Below are positions 1-8,350 of a stretch of DNA of 64,000 bases, in pieces (positions within the stretch are counted from its first letter, which is position 1; the number at the start of each line of letters is the position of its first letter). The stretch comes from Phormidesmis sp963789215. GTDB lineage: Bacteria > Cyanobacteriota > Cyanobacteriia > Phormidesmidales > Phormidesmidaceae. Location: positions 620,001-684,000 of the forward strand of contig CAWBJY010000002.1 in the NCBI GenBank assembly GCA_963789215.1, read 5' to 3'. A program made the translations under genes and the position numbers. The notes beneath the pieces are model-generated. The model was not told the DNA's origin. It did not search any database and was given only the letters and a program-made list of their open reading frames with translations.

Positions 1-2523
1 ACTCGCTACTCTGAACTGATTGTTTCTCAAGCGGCTAACCGCATCTTTACCGGTGGTTCTGCGCTAGCCTACTTAGAAAAGCCAGATAGTACCTCGATGG
101 AGAAGACGCGAGGTGGCGTCGTTCTAGACGAAAGAGAAGCTTCTCGGCTAGGCACCTCTACTTTTGTAGAAGGCAACTCAAATAAGGGCGGCGGTATTCT
201 CGGCAGTATTCGCAACTTATTGGTCAACGATCCTGAGATTGGTGCGGCTCCTGCTAACTTCAGGCCCATCAACGTAGCTCGCTACGGTCCTCGCAACATG
301 CAAAAATCTTTGCGAGATATGAGCTGGTTCTTGCGCTATCTCACCTACGCGATTGTTGCTGGCGACCCCAACATTATTAAGGTGAACGTTCGTGGCCTGC
401 GAGACATCATTGAGAATGCCTGCTCCACGCCAGCTACGCTAGTTGCCTTGCAGACGATGCGCGGTGCCTCTGTAGGCTACTTCGATGATGAAGGCGCTAA
501 GGATATTGTCCGTCAGTACTTTGACGTGATGCTGAGCGAGTTTCGTGGCCCTACGCCTTCTACCAAGCTGCGCCAGCGTCAGTCTAAAGATGTCCAAGGC
601 CTAGAGCTGCCTCAGATTTACTACAACGCTTCTGAGCGGCGGCCTAAGTATGCGATGAAGAATGGTCTCTCATCTACTGAGAAAGATGAGGCGATTAGAG
701 CCGCCTACCGACAGGTCTTTGAGCGAGACATTAAGCGCGAGTTTTCTAAGTCGATTTCTTATCTGGAGTCGAAAGTAAAGAATGGCGACATCTCCATGAA
801 GGAGTTTATTCGCGGCTTGGCAAAGTCGGAAATCTACCGGAAAGAGTTCTATCAGCCATTTATTAACAGTCGCGTTTTAGAGCTGGCTTTCCGCCACATT
901 TTGGGTCGTGGACCAAGCTCTCGCGAAGAGGTGCAGAAGTACTTCTCTATTATTTCCGACGGGGGCTTACCTGCTCTGATTGATGCGCTGGTAGATTCTG
1001 AAGAATATGCTGATTACTTTGGCGAAGAGACGGTTCCTTACATTCGCGGCTTAGGTCAAGAAGCTCAAGAATGCCGCAACTGGGGCGCTCAGCAGGATTT
1101 GTTTAAGTACAGTGCGCCTTATCGCAAGGTGCCTCAATTTGTTACTTTGTTTGCTTCTTACGAGCAACCTTTGCCTGATCAGCATGTCTACGGTTCTGGC
1201 AACGATCCGCTCGAAATTCAGTTTGGCGCTATCTTCCCTAAAGAGACTAAGGACTCTAGCGTTCGTCCGGCTCCGTTTAACAAAGACACGCGCCGAATTC
1301 TGATTCATCAGGGCGCGGGTATTGATAATCAGCTCAGTAATCCAGCGGCACGACCTAAGGCGCCGGGTTCTCTAGGCGCTAAGGTATTCAAAGGCTCTGA
1401 GCAGAGTACGCCGGTGATTATTGCGGCTGTTTACCGCCAGGTATTTGGCCGGATGCCTTATTCCGGTCAGGTGCTGAGCGTGCCAGAAAGTCGCTTAAAT
1501 AATGGCGAGATCACTGTCCGCGAATTTATTAAAGACGTGGCTAAGTCTGAGTCTTTCCGTAAGACTTACTGGACATCGCTTTATGTAATGAAGGCGGTTG
1601 AGTACATCCATCGTCGGCTGTTGGGTCGGCCTACGTATGGTCGTCAGGAAACGAATAAGTACTTCGATGTCTGCGCGAAGAAAGGTTTCTACGCGCTGAT
1701 TGACGCAATTATGGATTCGCAGGAGTACACCGAGGCATTTGGCGAAGATACGGTGCCTTACGAGCGGTATTTGACCCCGGCCGGTCAAGCAATGCGATCG
1801 CTTCGAGTTGGGTCTATTCAAGAAACCGGCGCTAAGGTCGAACCAAAAGCTACGGCACGCTTTGTAGAGCTAGGCACTCCTTCAGAAAATGATATTGCCG
1901 AAGCGCAAGTGAAGCAGCGCATCAACCAGGGCGTTGTAGTCAAGCGAGAGCAAAGAAAGATCTTCAAGCTTACGACTACCGATAAGAAGACTGTGAAGAC
2001 GGTTGCTCAGGCGGCCTATCGACAGATTTTCGAAAGAGGTATTGCACCTTACGTTGTGGGTGAGGGCGAGTTCTCAGCGCTAGAGAGTAAGCTAACTAAC
2101 CAAGAAATCAATCTGAAGGAGTTTATTGAAGGGTTAGGCTGCTCGAAGCTCTATATCAAAGAGTTCTATGCGCCTTATCCCAATACGAAAGTGATTGAGT
2201 TAGGCACTAAGCACTTCTTGGGCCGCGCCCCTCAAGATCAGCTAGAGATTCGTAAGTACAACAAGATTCTGGCGGCAGAGGGCATTCGGGGCTTCATTAG
2301 GGCCATGGTCAACACGCCTGAGTACGCTGAGTACTTCGGTGAAGACACCGTGCCTTACCGCCGTTTCCCAACGCTACCAGCGGCTAACTTCCCTAATACG
2401 GAAACGCTTTATAACCGTCTGACCAAGCAGACCAGCGATGTCTTGATTCCTAGTTTCGATCCGGTTAGCTCGCCGACGCCTGTCGAGAAGTTGCCGATGA
2501 TGGCTAGCGCGTTAGAGGATTAG
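1..2523 (+). CDS. apcE: Phycobilisome core-membrane linker ApcE (L-CM), 5' end outside the window
   Basis: The frame is open from base 1, so only the 3' 840 codons are present; by comparison with the family roughly 60 N-terminal residues are missing. ApcE anchors the phycobilisome core to the thylakoid and is a terminal energy emitter. The N-terminal part is a phycobiliprotein-like domain; the probable bilin cysteine is encoded at 421-423 in the motif ENACSTPATL. Three phycobilisome linker (REP) domains follow, encoded at about 690-1140, 1410-1790 and 2010-2390; each contains an AxYRQ(V/I)F motif and ends near a FGE(E/D)TVPY motif. Three REP domains suggest a tricylindrical core, since REP number tracks core type in this family. 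apcA, apcB and apcC follow on the same strand. The Met at 97 is internal, not the start. Confidence 0.97.
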   Translation, partial: TRYSELIVSQAANRIFTGGSALAYLEKPDSTSMEKTRGGVVLDEREASRLGTSTFVEGNSNKGGGILGSIRNLLVNDPEIGAAPANFRPINVARYGPRNMQKSLRDMSWFLRYLTYAIVAGDPNIIKVNVRGLRDIIENACSTPATLVALQTMRGASVGYFDDEGAKDIVRQYFDVMLSEFRGPTPSTKLRQRQSKDVQGLELPQIYYNASERRPKYAMKNGLSSTEKDEAIRAAYRQVFERDIKREFSKSISYLESKVKNGDISMKEFIRGLAKSEIYRKEFYQPFINSRVLELAFRHILGRGPSSREEVQKYFSIISDGGLPALIDALVDSEEYADYFGEETVPYIRGLGQEAQECRNWGAQQDLFKYSAPYRKVPQFVTLFASYEQPLPDQHVYGSGNDPLEIQFGAIFPKETKDSSVRPAPFNKDTRRILIHQGAGIDNQLSNPAARPKAPGSLGAKVFKGSEQSTPVIIAAVYRQVFGRMPYSGQVLSVPESRLNNGEITVREFIKDVAKSESFRKTYWTSLYVMKAVEYIHRRLLGRPTYGRQETNKYFDVCAKKGFYALIDAIMDSQEYTEAFGEDTVPYERYLTPAGQAMRSLRVGSIQETGAKVEPKATARFVELGTPSENDIAEAQVKQRINQGVVVKREQRKIFKLTTTDKKTVKTVAQAAYRQIFERGIAPYVVGEGEFSALESKLTNQEINLKEFIEGLGCSKLYIKEFYAPYPNTKVIELGTKHFLGRAPQDQLEIRKYNKILAAEGIRGFIRAMVNTPEYAEYFGEDTVPYRRFPTLPAANFPNTETLYNRLTKQTSDVLIPSFDPVSSPTPVEKLPMMASALED

Positions 2524-2561
2524 GCAAAGGTATTAATCTTGCTTCTGATCAGATAGCCGAA

Positions 2562-2603
2562 TCTGGGCGCTTCTCAGTAAGGATCGCCCAGAAAAAACGT
2601 TTT
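2562..2603 (+). terminator. Probable terminator of apcE
   Basis: A perfect 8-bp stem, TCTGGGCG (2562-2569) with CGCCCAGA (2585-2592), lies about 40 bases after the apcE stop. It is followed by AAAAACGTTTTTT, which can itself fold and ends in a T run. It would separate apcE from the apcA transcript. Confidence 0.65.
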
Positions 2604-3105
2604 TTGATATAGCTGCATAGAGAAGACAGGCATTTTTTGCGCGTCTTCTTTTATGCGCGCTATGTGCATTCTGCTGGGTTGCTTTGCGCCTTTGTTTTTT
2701 AGCGTTCTTCTCATTGAGTAAAACTGAGGAAAGTTATTACGAAATGTTGCCGAAGCGCGAAGAAGGTTAGCAGAATGCCGGAAAATATTTACTGAAGGTA
2801 GTTGAGCCGACAAGGTTAGTGCTTACCTGAAAGTTCTTGAAAGAGTCCTTTTGGCGGTGGGACTCCGAACTAAAGATCTTGTTTGCTTGCAAGCGAAATT
2901 AAAGTTTGAAACGTTTCTACCGTAGGCCGTCCGTAGACCGTCATACTGTGTTTAAGGGAATGTCTAAGCGCATAGGGCTTACCGTCTTACTGCTTGCAGA
3001 CTACCCGCATATGTCATGACTGAAGCTTGACTATTTAGTATTTGAAAGCCGGTAAATCCATTGAGTTGGACTTTATCTGGCCTATTCTTTCGGAGGAATC
3101 CATTA
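2604..3105. other. Long non-coding leader/promoter region upstream of apcA
   Basis: About 500 bases lie between the apcE terminator and apcA with no convincing gene. A 79-codon leftward frame overlaps the terminator and resembles nothing known. A long apcA promoter and 5' leader is the likely content. A strong ribosome binding site, GGAGGA at 3092-3097, lies 8 bases before the apcA ATG. I see no other clear motif. Confidence 0.5.
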
Positions 3106-3591
3106 ATGAGTATTGTCACGAAGTCAATCGTGAATGCCGACGCTGAGGCCCGTTACCTCAGCCCCGGCGAGCTAGACCGCATCAAAGGTTTCGTTACCTC
3201 TGGCGAGCGTCGCGTACGCATCGCTCAGGTTTTAACTGAGTCCCGCGAGCGCATCGTTAAGCAAGCTGGCGATCAGCTTTTCCAAAAGCGCCCTGATGTT
3301 GTTTCTCCCGGCGGCAACGCATACGGCGAAGAAATGACGGCTACTTGTCTGCGCGACATGGACTACTACTTGCGCCTAATCACTTACGGCGTAGTTGCAG
3401 GCGACGTTGCTCCTATCGAAGAAATCGGTTTGGTCGGCGCACGCGAAATGTACAACTCTTTGGGCACATCCATTCCTGCAATGGCTGAGTCTATCCGCTG
3501 CATGAAGAGCGTTGCTGGCTCCATGATGTCAGGCGACGATGCGAACGAAGCCGCTGGTTACTTCGACTTCGTTATCGGTGGTTTGCAGTAG
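3106..3591 (+). CDS. apcA: Allophycocyanin alpha subunit
   Basis: 161 residues, the exact family length. It forms the alpha/beta monomers that stack into trimers of the phycobilisome core cylinders and pass energy to ApcE and ApcD. Cys81 in the motif TATCLRDMDYY is the phycocyanobilin attachment site. The globin-like fold is recognisable end to end, from SIVNADAEARYLSPGELDRI to AGYFDFVIGGLQ. The ATG at 3106 is chosen over an upstream TTG because it matches the family N-terminus and is preceded by GGAGGA at 3092. It is followed by apcB after 147 bases, with a hairpin between them. Confidence 0.98.
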   Translation: MSIVTKSIVNADAEARYLSPGELDRIKGFVTSGERRVRIAQVLTESRERIVKQAGDQLFQKRPDVVSPGGNAYGEEMTATCLRDMDYYLRLITYGVVAGDVAPIEEIGLVGAREMYNSLGTSIPAMAESIRCMKSVAGSMMSGDDANEAAGYFDFVIGGLQ

Positions 3592-3681
3592 ATTTGTACT
3601 GGCGATCGCTTAATACCGATCTCTTAACGTACTCAAGTTCTACTAAGAACTTTGGCAACGGCCAACAACGACTTCAAACAG

Positions 3682-3700
3682 ACTAGCTCAGTGAGCTAGT
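3682..3700 (+). other. Small perfect hairpin between apcA and apcB
   Basis: ACTAGCTC (3682-3689) and GAGCTAGT (3693-3700) form an 8-bp stem with a 3-base loop. No T run follows, so it is more likely an mRNA-stability or partial attenuation element than a full terminator. Confidence 0.45.
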
Positions 3701-3738
3701 TCAATAGCAAAAAAGACCAATCTAAGGAACACACCAAT

Positions 3739-4224
3739 ATGCAAGACGCAATTACTGCTGTAATTAATGCATCGGACGTTCAAGGTAAGTACCTCGATCA
3801 GTCCTCAATGGATAAGCTCAAAGCTTATTTCCAAACCGGTGAGCTGCGCGTTCGTGCGGCCACTTCTATCAGTGCCAACGCGGCTGAAATCGTGAAGGAA
3901 GCAGTGGCTAAATCTCTGCTGTACTCCGACATCACTCGCCCAGGCGGCAACATGTATACGACTCGTCGCTATGCAGCCTGCATCCGTGACTTGGACTACT
4001 ACTTGCGCTACTCTACCTACGCTATGTTGGCAGGCGACGCTTCCATCCTCGATGAGCGCGTGCTCAACGGTTTGAAAGAAACCTACAACTCCTTGGGCGT
4101 GCCAGTTGGCGCAACTGTCCAGGCAATTCAAGCGATGAAAGAAGTGACCGCTAGCCTAGTCGGCGCTGATGCTGGTAAAGAAATGGGCGTTTACTTCGAC
4201 TATATCTGCTCTGGCCTTAGCTAG
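3739..4224 (+). CDS. apcB: Allophycocyanin beta subunit
   Basis: 161 residues, the family length. It is the partner of ApcA in phycobilisome core trimers. Cys81 in YAACIRDLDYYLRYSTY binds phycocyanobilin. Asn71 in RPGGNMYTTRR sits at the position that is gamma-N-methylated in beta phycobiliproteins. The upstream sequence AAGGAACACACCAAT provides a purine-rich ribosome binding site. It is cotranscribed with apcA by arrangement; a gap of over 500 bases precedes apcC. Confidence 0.98.
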   Translation: MQDAITAVINASDVQGKYLDQSSMDKLKAYFQTGELRVRAATSISANAAEIVKEAVAKSLLYSDITRPGGNMYTTRRYAACIRDLDYYLRYSTYAMLAGDASILDERVLNGLKETYNSLGVPVGATVQAIQAMKEVTASLVGADAGKEMGVYFDYICSGLS

Positions 4225-4395
4225 TCGCAGTTAGTTTAAGCTCCCCAGTTTAGACAACGTTTAAGTGAAGCCGGCGTTTTTTATACTTAGCCCTGGTGTT
4301 CTAGTTGATAACAGACTAGCCAATGGACTGGCCGTAAAGGACAACCCTGCTTTGCATCTCTTCGGACCTGTGGTTCGCTACAGTCCACCTTTTCT

Positions 4396-4510
4396 ACCTA
4401 AAAGTCTGGGATGAGTGTTAGAAAATTGAAGGCTTGTCGGGAATAGCTGAAAGGCAAAATTTCCTTGGATGGCTTCGATTAATTAGCATTGATGGTTCAG
4501 ACTTTTAGGT
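4396..4510. repeat. 13-bp perfect inverted repeat, arms 89 bases apart
   Basis: ACCTAAAAGTCTG at 4396-4408 is exactly complementary to CAGACTTTTAGGT at 4498-4510. As RNA the arms could close a structured loop of 89 bases in the apcB-apcC gap. Function unknown. Confidence 0.6.
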
Positions 4511-4516
4511 GGCATT

Positions 4517-4560
4517 TAGCTAACATCTAGCTAATATTTAGTTAATACCTAGCGAATGAC
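4517..4560 (+). repeat. Four tandem 11-bp repeats upstream of apcC
   Basis: The units are TAGCTAACATC, TAGCTAATATT, TAGTTAATACC and TAGCGAATGAC, with a shared TAGYKAAY core. The 11-bp period is close to one helical turn, which suggests phased binding of a dimeric or oligomeric regulator. A candidate -10 box starts three bases downstream. Confidence 0.6.
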
Positions 4561-4766
4561 GCTATAGTGCTAGATTGGATTTGCTTTTTGAGACTGCAAT
4601 CCGGAGCTAAAAGAATTTAAGATTAACTAGACTTTAAGATTGACGAAATTTTCTACTGCGCCTGCCCTTTCAGGAAAAAGCAGATTTGTAAGCTGTGAAA
4701 ATTAACCGTCGCAAGCCGCTTTAGGCTGTAACCAAATTTCAATTTAGACACCCGAGAGGCCCTACT

Positions 4767-4970
4767 ATGCGAATGTTCCGAGTGACTGCCTGCGTTCCTA
4801 GCCAAACTAGAATTAGAACTCAGCGCGAGCTACAAAATACCTACTTCACTAAGTTAGTTCCTTACGACAACTGGTTTAAAGAGCAGCAGCGCATCCAAAA
4901 GATGGGCGGGACTATCGTTAAAGTGGAATTGGCGACGGGTCGTCAAGGTGCTAATACGGGTCTATCTTAG
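4767..4970 (+). CDS. apcC: Phycobilisome small core linker (7.8 kDa, L-C)
   Basis: 67 residues, the standard length. It caps the end trimers of the allophycocyanin core cylinders. The CpcD/ApcC linker domain is complete: MRMFRVTACVPSQ at the start, then PYDNWFKEQQRI and GGTIVKVELATG. A ribosome binding site GAGAGG at 4753-4758 precedes the ATG. A strong terminator follows, so it ends the apc cluster. Confidence 0.97.
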   Translation: MRMFRVTACVPSQTRIRTQRELQNTYFTKLVPYDNWFKEQQRIQKMGGTIVKVELATGRQGANTGLS

Positions 4971-5010
4971 GGATAGCAATACGAATAAGCAGATAAGAAA
5001 TATATTCGAA

Positions 5011-5046
5011 AGGGGGTAGAAAGTTTAAGCTTTCTGCCCCCTTTTT
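5011..5046 (+). terminator. Intrinsic terminator of apcC
   Basis: AGGGGGTAGAAAG (5011-5023) pairs with CTTTCTGCCCCCT (5030-5042), with one G-T pair and a 6-base loop, followed by TTTT. It lies about 40 bases after the apcC stop and marks the end of the apc operon. Confidence 0.9.
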
Positions 5047-5128
5047 GCTGCATGTTAGGTCGATGACTATTTGTAAAAAAGGCTACAAAAGGCGTTTTAT
5101 CGTTTGCTGATTAGGCAGATAGACAATA

Positions 5129-5362
5129 TTACCTGAGTCCGAGCCAGGTGAAAAAGTCTTGCCGCGTGATGATTTCTGTAAGTAGTAATGCTACAAAGCC
5201 AATCATTGCGAATCTACCGTTGACTCTCTCTGCATACTGGTTCCAGCCAAAGCTAGGATTCTCAGCATGTTGTGGCGTTCCGGTTGCCTCTGAGTTTGGA
5301 GGTGATGAGTCTGGAGAGGGCGAGTTTTCGGCGATCGCCTGTTCGCTTGAGGAATTGGTCAT
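5129..5362 (-). CDS. High-light-inducible protein (Hli/Scp family, one-helix CAB-like)
   Basis: 77 residues. The single transmembrane helix near residues 50-66 carries the chlorophyll-binding signature ERVNGRFAMIGF of the CAB/ELIP/HLIP family. The first 40 residues are Ser/Pro/Glu-rich and probably stromal. Hli proteins bind chlorophyll and carotenoid at photosystems during assembly or light stress. The length and extended N-terminus fit the longer Hli forms, but the paralogue (HliA-D) cannot be assigned. It converges on apcC and shares the gap containing the apcC terminator. Confidence 0.93.
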   Translation of the reverse strand: MTNSSSEQAIAENSPSPDSSPPNSEATGTPQHAENPSFGWNQYAERVNGRFAMIGFVALLLTEIITRQDFFTWLGLR

Positions 5363-5843
5363 ATAAATGATTGAGCGCTTTTGCTTACCTCTCTATCTTA
5401 CTGGCTTGTATCCCTGGTTTAAGTATCAAAATAGCGGACTTATTGTCTGCTTCGATGTGTACTCTAAGTACTTTTTTGTGCAGAGATCTAGAGAGCTAAA
5501 TTGAGCTCTTTACGTTGTTTTCGATAGTTTAAGCACGATAGAATTTGCTTCTATCTAGTTGCTGGTGCTAGCTCTACTGCCGTGTTGATAAGGGAAGAGC
5601 GATCGCTTCTGTGATCGTTGGTTAATAGAAACCGGGACATACAAGGAACCTTTTTGATTGTTTTTTAGACAGTTTAACCAGCTTTCTATCGTTGCTTGCG
5701 ATTGAGACTATCTCTGCCTTACCTTTTTATTTTTTTCGGTTTTTGTGTTTATATGTAACTAGTTTATAGACATGCTTGCGTTACTGTAGCTGCTATAACT
5801 GGAAGCATTCACTGTTGTTTTAGAGTAATAATCTCAAGGGGCT
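5363..5843. other. Divergent intergenic region between hli and cyAbrB
   Basis: This 481-base AT-rich spacer must contain the promoters of the leftward hli gene and the rightward cyAbrB gene. One HIP1-like GCGATCGC lies near 5600. I find no clear HLR1 pair, no hairpin terminator and no coding potential. Confidence 0.4.
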
Positions 5844-6230
5844 ATGGTTGATAAAATTACACCGTTGAAGGGAAAGGCGCTCCTTCAAAAGTTCAACGAA
5901 CTAGGCCCTTTGGCTAAAGGAGAGTTAGCCAAAGGCTGTGGCTATTACACGCTGACGAAAGACGATCAGATACGGGCCAACCTAGCTGACTTTTATAAAG
6001 CGTTGCTAGAGGCAAAGGGGCTTGTTTTAGACCCTGAAGGTTCTAAAGATGGAAGAGGTCGTGAACCGACCTACCGCGTGAGTATTCATAAAAATGGTCA
6101 GATTGTGATTGGGTCTACCTATACACAAAAGATGGGCCTTAAACCGGGTGATGAATTTGTCATTAAGCTAGGTTATAAACACATTCGATTAGAACAGGTT
6201 GATGAGTCTAAGAAGACTGATCAGGATTAG
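5844..6230 (+). CDS. cyAbrB family transcriptional regulator
   Basis: 128 residues with the cyanobacterial AbrB architecture. The N-terminal region (GKALLQKFNELGPLAKGE, then CGYYTL) is followed by a C-terminal AbrB-like DNA-binding segment: GRGREPTYRVSIHKNGQIVI, then MGLKPGDEFVIKLGYKHI. Members of the family in Synechocystis (Sll0359, Sll0822) influence carbon/nitrogen balance and hydrogenase genes; this is family knowledge, not seen here. AAGGGG precedes the ATG. It is a single-gene unit, convergent with cobL. I cannot say which of the two cyAbrB clades it belongs to. Confidence 0.93.
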   Translation: MVDKITPLKGKALLQKFNELGPLAKGELAKGCGYYTLTKDDQIRANLADFYKALLEAKGLVLDPEGSKDGRGREPTYRVSIHKNGQIVIGSTYTQKMGLKPGDEFVIKLGYKHIRLEQVDESKKTDQD

Positions 6231-6253
6231 CTAGTGCTTGCAGTTAGCGACTG

Positions 6254-7585
6254 CTACGCGGTTTGTAAGGTAATAAGAGTAACTGGATTGAGCGGACTGA
6301 GGCGAGTGAGTGAACCGACTGGAACAGAACGCGCCACGTTGATCTGCGTGAGGTGATAAGTCCAGCGCATGGCTATCTCGCTTTGGGTTGCCCAGGCGAT
6401 CGCTTGACTTAGATGCTCAGCAGTGGCTAAGGCGATGACGATTCTCATTGGGGGGCAGGGCTGCAATGCTGCTTGATGCAGGCTCGATAGCCAGGTTAAT
6501 ACCGGCAGTAGCTCGCCGCCACTACCCCCGATAAATACGCGGTGGGGCTGGGGCAATCCCTTTAAGGCTGCTGGTGCGCTTCCGTGAATTACCTCGACGT
6601 GAGCCAAGGCTAACCTTTGAGCATTCTTCTCAATGAGGGCCGCTCCGATGGCCGTTTTTTCGATTGCGTACAGACGGGCGGTGGGACACAGGCGGCTGAG
6701 CTCTATGCTGAGTGAGCCAGTGCCCGCGCCGATGTCCCAAATAACTTGATCGTTGAGCGGGGCTAGCTCGCCTATTATCAGCAGCCGGATTTCCTTTTTG
6801 GTGATCAGCATGGGGCGATCGGGGAAACCATGAAAAGCGGAGTCTGGAAGTCCAATTAAGGGCAGGTTCTCGCTGGGCTGATGCGGGTTTGTATGCTCGG
6901 TGAGCTGCTTTTCTAGCTGTCGGCGCAGCACCACTACGTTGAGCGGGGCAAACGTTTTAGCGCGAGCTTCGTCCAAACTGTACTGAGCGATGTGCTCTGC
7001 TGGATCTCCTAAATTCTCGCAGACCCACATTTGATAGTGAACGGGAACGTCGAGACGGATAATCAGGCGGGCGATCGCACCTGGGGTCATTACGCTATCT
7101 GTCAGCAAAGCAATCTTTGTGTCGCCGCGCTTGATTGCTTTGAGTAAAAGGGCTTCGCTTCGCCCATGAACGCTAAGGAGTGTGGCGTCTTGCCAGGGTA
7201 GCTTGAGTCGGCTAAAGGCTAACTGTATGGCGCTGATGTGAGGATGAAACGTTAGCCGATCGGGTGGGAAGTTGGCGAGCAGCAGGCGGCCTAACCCAAA
7301 GAAAAGTGGGTCGCCAGAGGTGAGGACAACGATACGGGCGCTGGGATGGGATTGATGGCGCGATCGCATTTTCTCGAACGTTTGGCTAAAATCGCCTAGC
7401 GGCCAACTTTCTACTGACGAAGGTGGCTTAAGCAAATAATCAAAAGCCTCTAAATGTCGCTGCCCGCCAACTAATATCGCTGCCGACTCTACCAAAGCGC
7501 GTACCGCCGGTGACAAGCTATCTGCGCCGGTCATTCCAATGCCAACGACGTGAATTACCGGCAGATCAGTCATTCCTTTGGTCAT
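6254..7585 (-). CDS. cobL: Precorrin-6Y C5,15-methyltransferase (decarboxylating), CbiE-CbiT fusion
   Basis: 443 residues. The N-terminal half (about 8-210) is a tetrapyrrole methylase of the CbiE type, with VIHVVGIGMTG near the start and VVLTSGDPLFFG. The C-terminal half (about 245-440) is the CbiT-type methyltransferase, with the SAM motif VIWDIGAGTGSLSIEL. The enzyme methylates C5 and C15 and decarboxylates precorrin-6Y in corrin (vitamin B12 or pseudo-B12) synthesis. It overlaps the upstream cobH by 20 bases, implying translational coupling. An alternative ATG at 7573 (MTDLPVIHVVG) would remove the overlap's extra four codons and is equally plausible. Confidence 0.95.
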   Translation of the reverse strand: MTKGMTDLPVIHVVGIGMTGADSLSPAVRALVESAAILVGGQRHLEAFDYLLKPPSSVESWPLGDFSQTFEKMRSRHQSHPSARIVVLTSGDPLFFGLGRLLLANFPPDRLTFHPHISAIQLAFSRLKLPWQDATLLSVHGRSEALLLKAIKRGDTKIALLTDSVMTPGAIARLIIRLDVPVHYQMWVCENLGDPAEHIAQYSLDEARAKTFAPLNVVVLRRQLEKQLTEHTNPHQPSENLPLIGLPDSAFHGFPDRPMLITKKEIRLLIIGELAPLNDQVIWDIGAGTGSLSIELSRLCPTARLYAIEKTAIGAALIEKNAQRLALAHVEVIHGSAPAALKGLPQPHRVFIGGSGGELLPVLTWLSSLHQAALQPCPPMRIVIALATAEHLSQAIAWATQSEIAMRWTYHLTQINVARSVPVGSLTRLSPLNPVTLITLQTA

Positions 7586-8207
7586 TATTTTTTAGAGGTG
7601 ACTGTCGCCAAGCCTCTATCATCAGTGCATTCGTAATAGCCGCTGCGACTGCCGATCCGCCTTTGCGTCCCTCTACCAAAATGTAAGGCACAGATAGCTG
7701 AGCGAGTGCTGCTTTAGACTCTATAACGTTGATAAAGCCAACGGGTGCGCCAATGACTAAAGCAGGCTGCCACTTTTGCTGTCGAATGCCTTCGCAGAGC
7801 GCGAGTAGCGCAGTTGGCGCATTACCAATAACAAACACCGCTTGTGGGAAGGCCGCTGCGCACAAACGCATACCGTAAGCGCTTCGGGTTTGCCCGGACT
7901 GTTTTCCGCTCTGTTTTACGGCAATGTTGATGTGTGGCTTCCAGGTTTTTTGGCCGACCGTAGCGATACCAGCGGCCACCATTGAGACATCTGTTACGAC
8001 CGTGGGGTCTGTGGAAAGTGCGGTGTAGGCTGCTGTAAACGGGTCGTGGCTAAATTTAACGAGCTGCGTAAAGTCGAAGTCGGCAGTGGTATGGATGATT
8101 CTTCTAACTACTGCATATTCTGCTGAGGTGAAGGAATGATGGCCTATTTCTCGATCGATTTGGGCGAAGCTAGCTTCCGTAATTTCATGCTCTTGGTAGG
8201 CAGGCAT
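7566..8207 (-). CDS. cobH: Precorrin-8X methylmutase
   Basis: 213 residues, normal length for CobH/CbiC. It moves the C11 methyl group to C12 to form hydrogenobyrinate or its cobalt counterpart. Family features visible include the start HEITEASFAQIDREI, the VVRRIIHTTADFDF segment containing the likely catalytic His, and the C-terminal VIGAPVGFINVIESK and EGRKGGSAVAAAITNAL. It forms a two-gene leftward operon with cobL, which it overlaps. The upstream sequence shows no recognisable cobalamin riboswitch box. Confidence 0.96.
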   Translation of the reverse strand: MPAYQEHEITEASFAQIDREIGHHSFTSAEYAVVRRIIHTTADFDFTQLVKFSHDPFTAAYTALSTDPTVVTDVSMVAAGIATVGQKTWKPHINIAVKQSGKQSGQTRSAYGMRLCAAAFPQAVFVIGNAPTALLALCEGIRQQKWQPALVIGAPVGFINVIESKAALAQLSVPYILVEGRKGGSAVAAAITNALMIEAWRQSPLKNNDQRND

Positions 8208-8350
8208 ATCTCTGTGGGTTCTGTTGCTTTGCTTTGGCCATTTCTATTTGCTTTGGCTACTTTAGCTCCGGCTACTTTAGCGACTACGCATAATGGCTAG
8301 ATTTCTGTGTGGGTACAGGCAAAGTATCAGGTAAAAGTATTCGGTATTAG

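Larger units (their letters stand above)
4225..4766. promoter_or_regulatory. apcB-apcC intergenic region with structured and phased repeats
   Basis: There is no gene in these 542 bases. After apcB a GCCGGC element followed by TTTTTT (about 4271-4282) may end part of the transcription. Further on are a 13-bp inverted repeat (4396-4408/4498-4510) and four 11-bp direct repeats (4517-4560). Immediately after these, TATAGT at 4563-4568 could be a -10 box. That would make this a separate apcC promoter with a leader of about 190 bases. The promoter assignment is inference. Confidence 0.45.

Noticed and set aside
2574..2813. 79-codon leftward frame between apcE and apcA
   Set aside because: It covers the apcE terminator, lacks a ribosome binding site and resembles no known protein.
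8208..8350. Possible cobalamin riboswitch upstream of cobH
   Set aside because: No B12-box-like sequence or suitable fold was seen; only a 12-bp direct repeat (GGCTACTTTAGC at 8255 and 8270).
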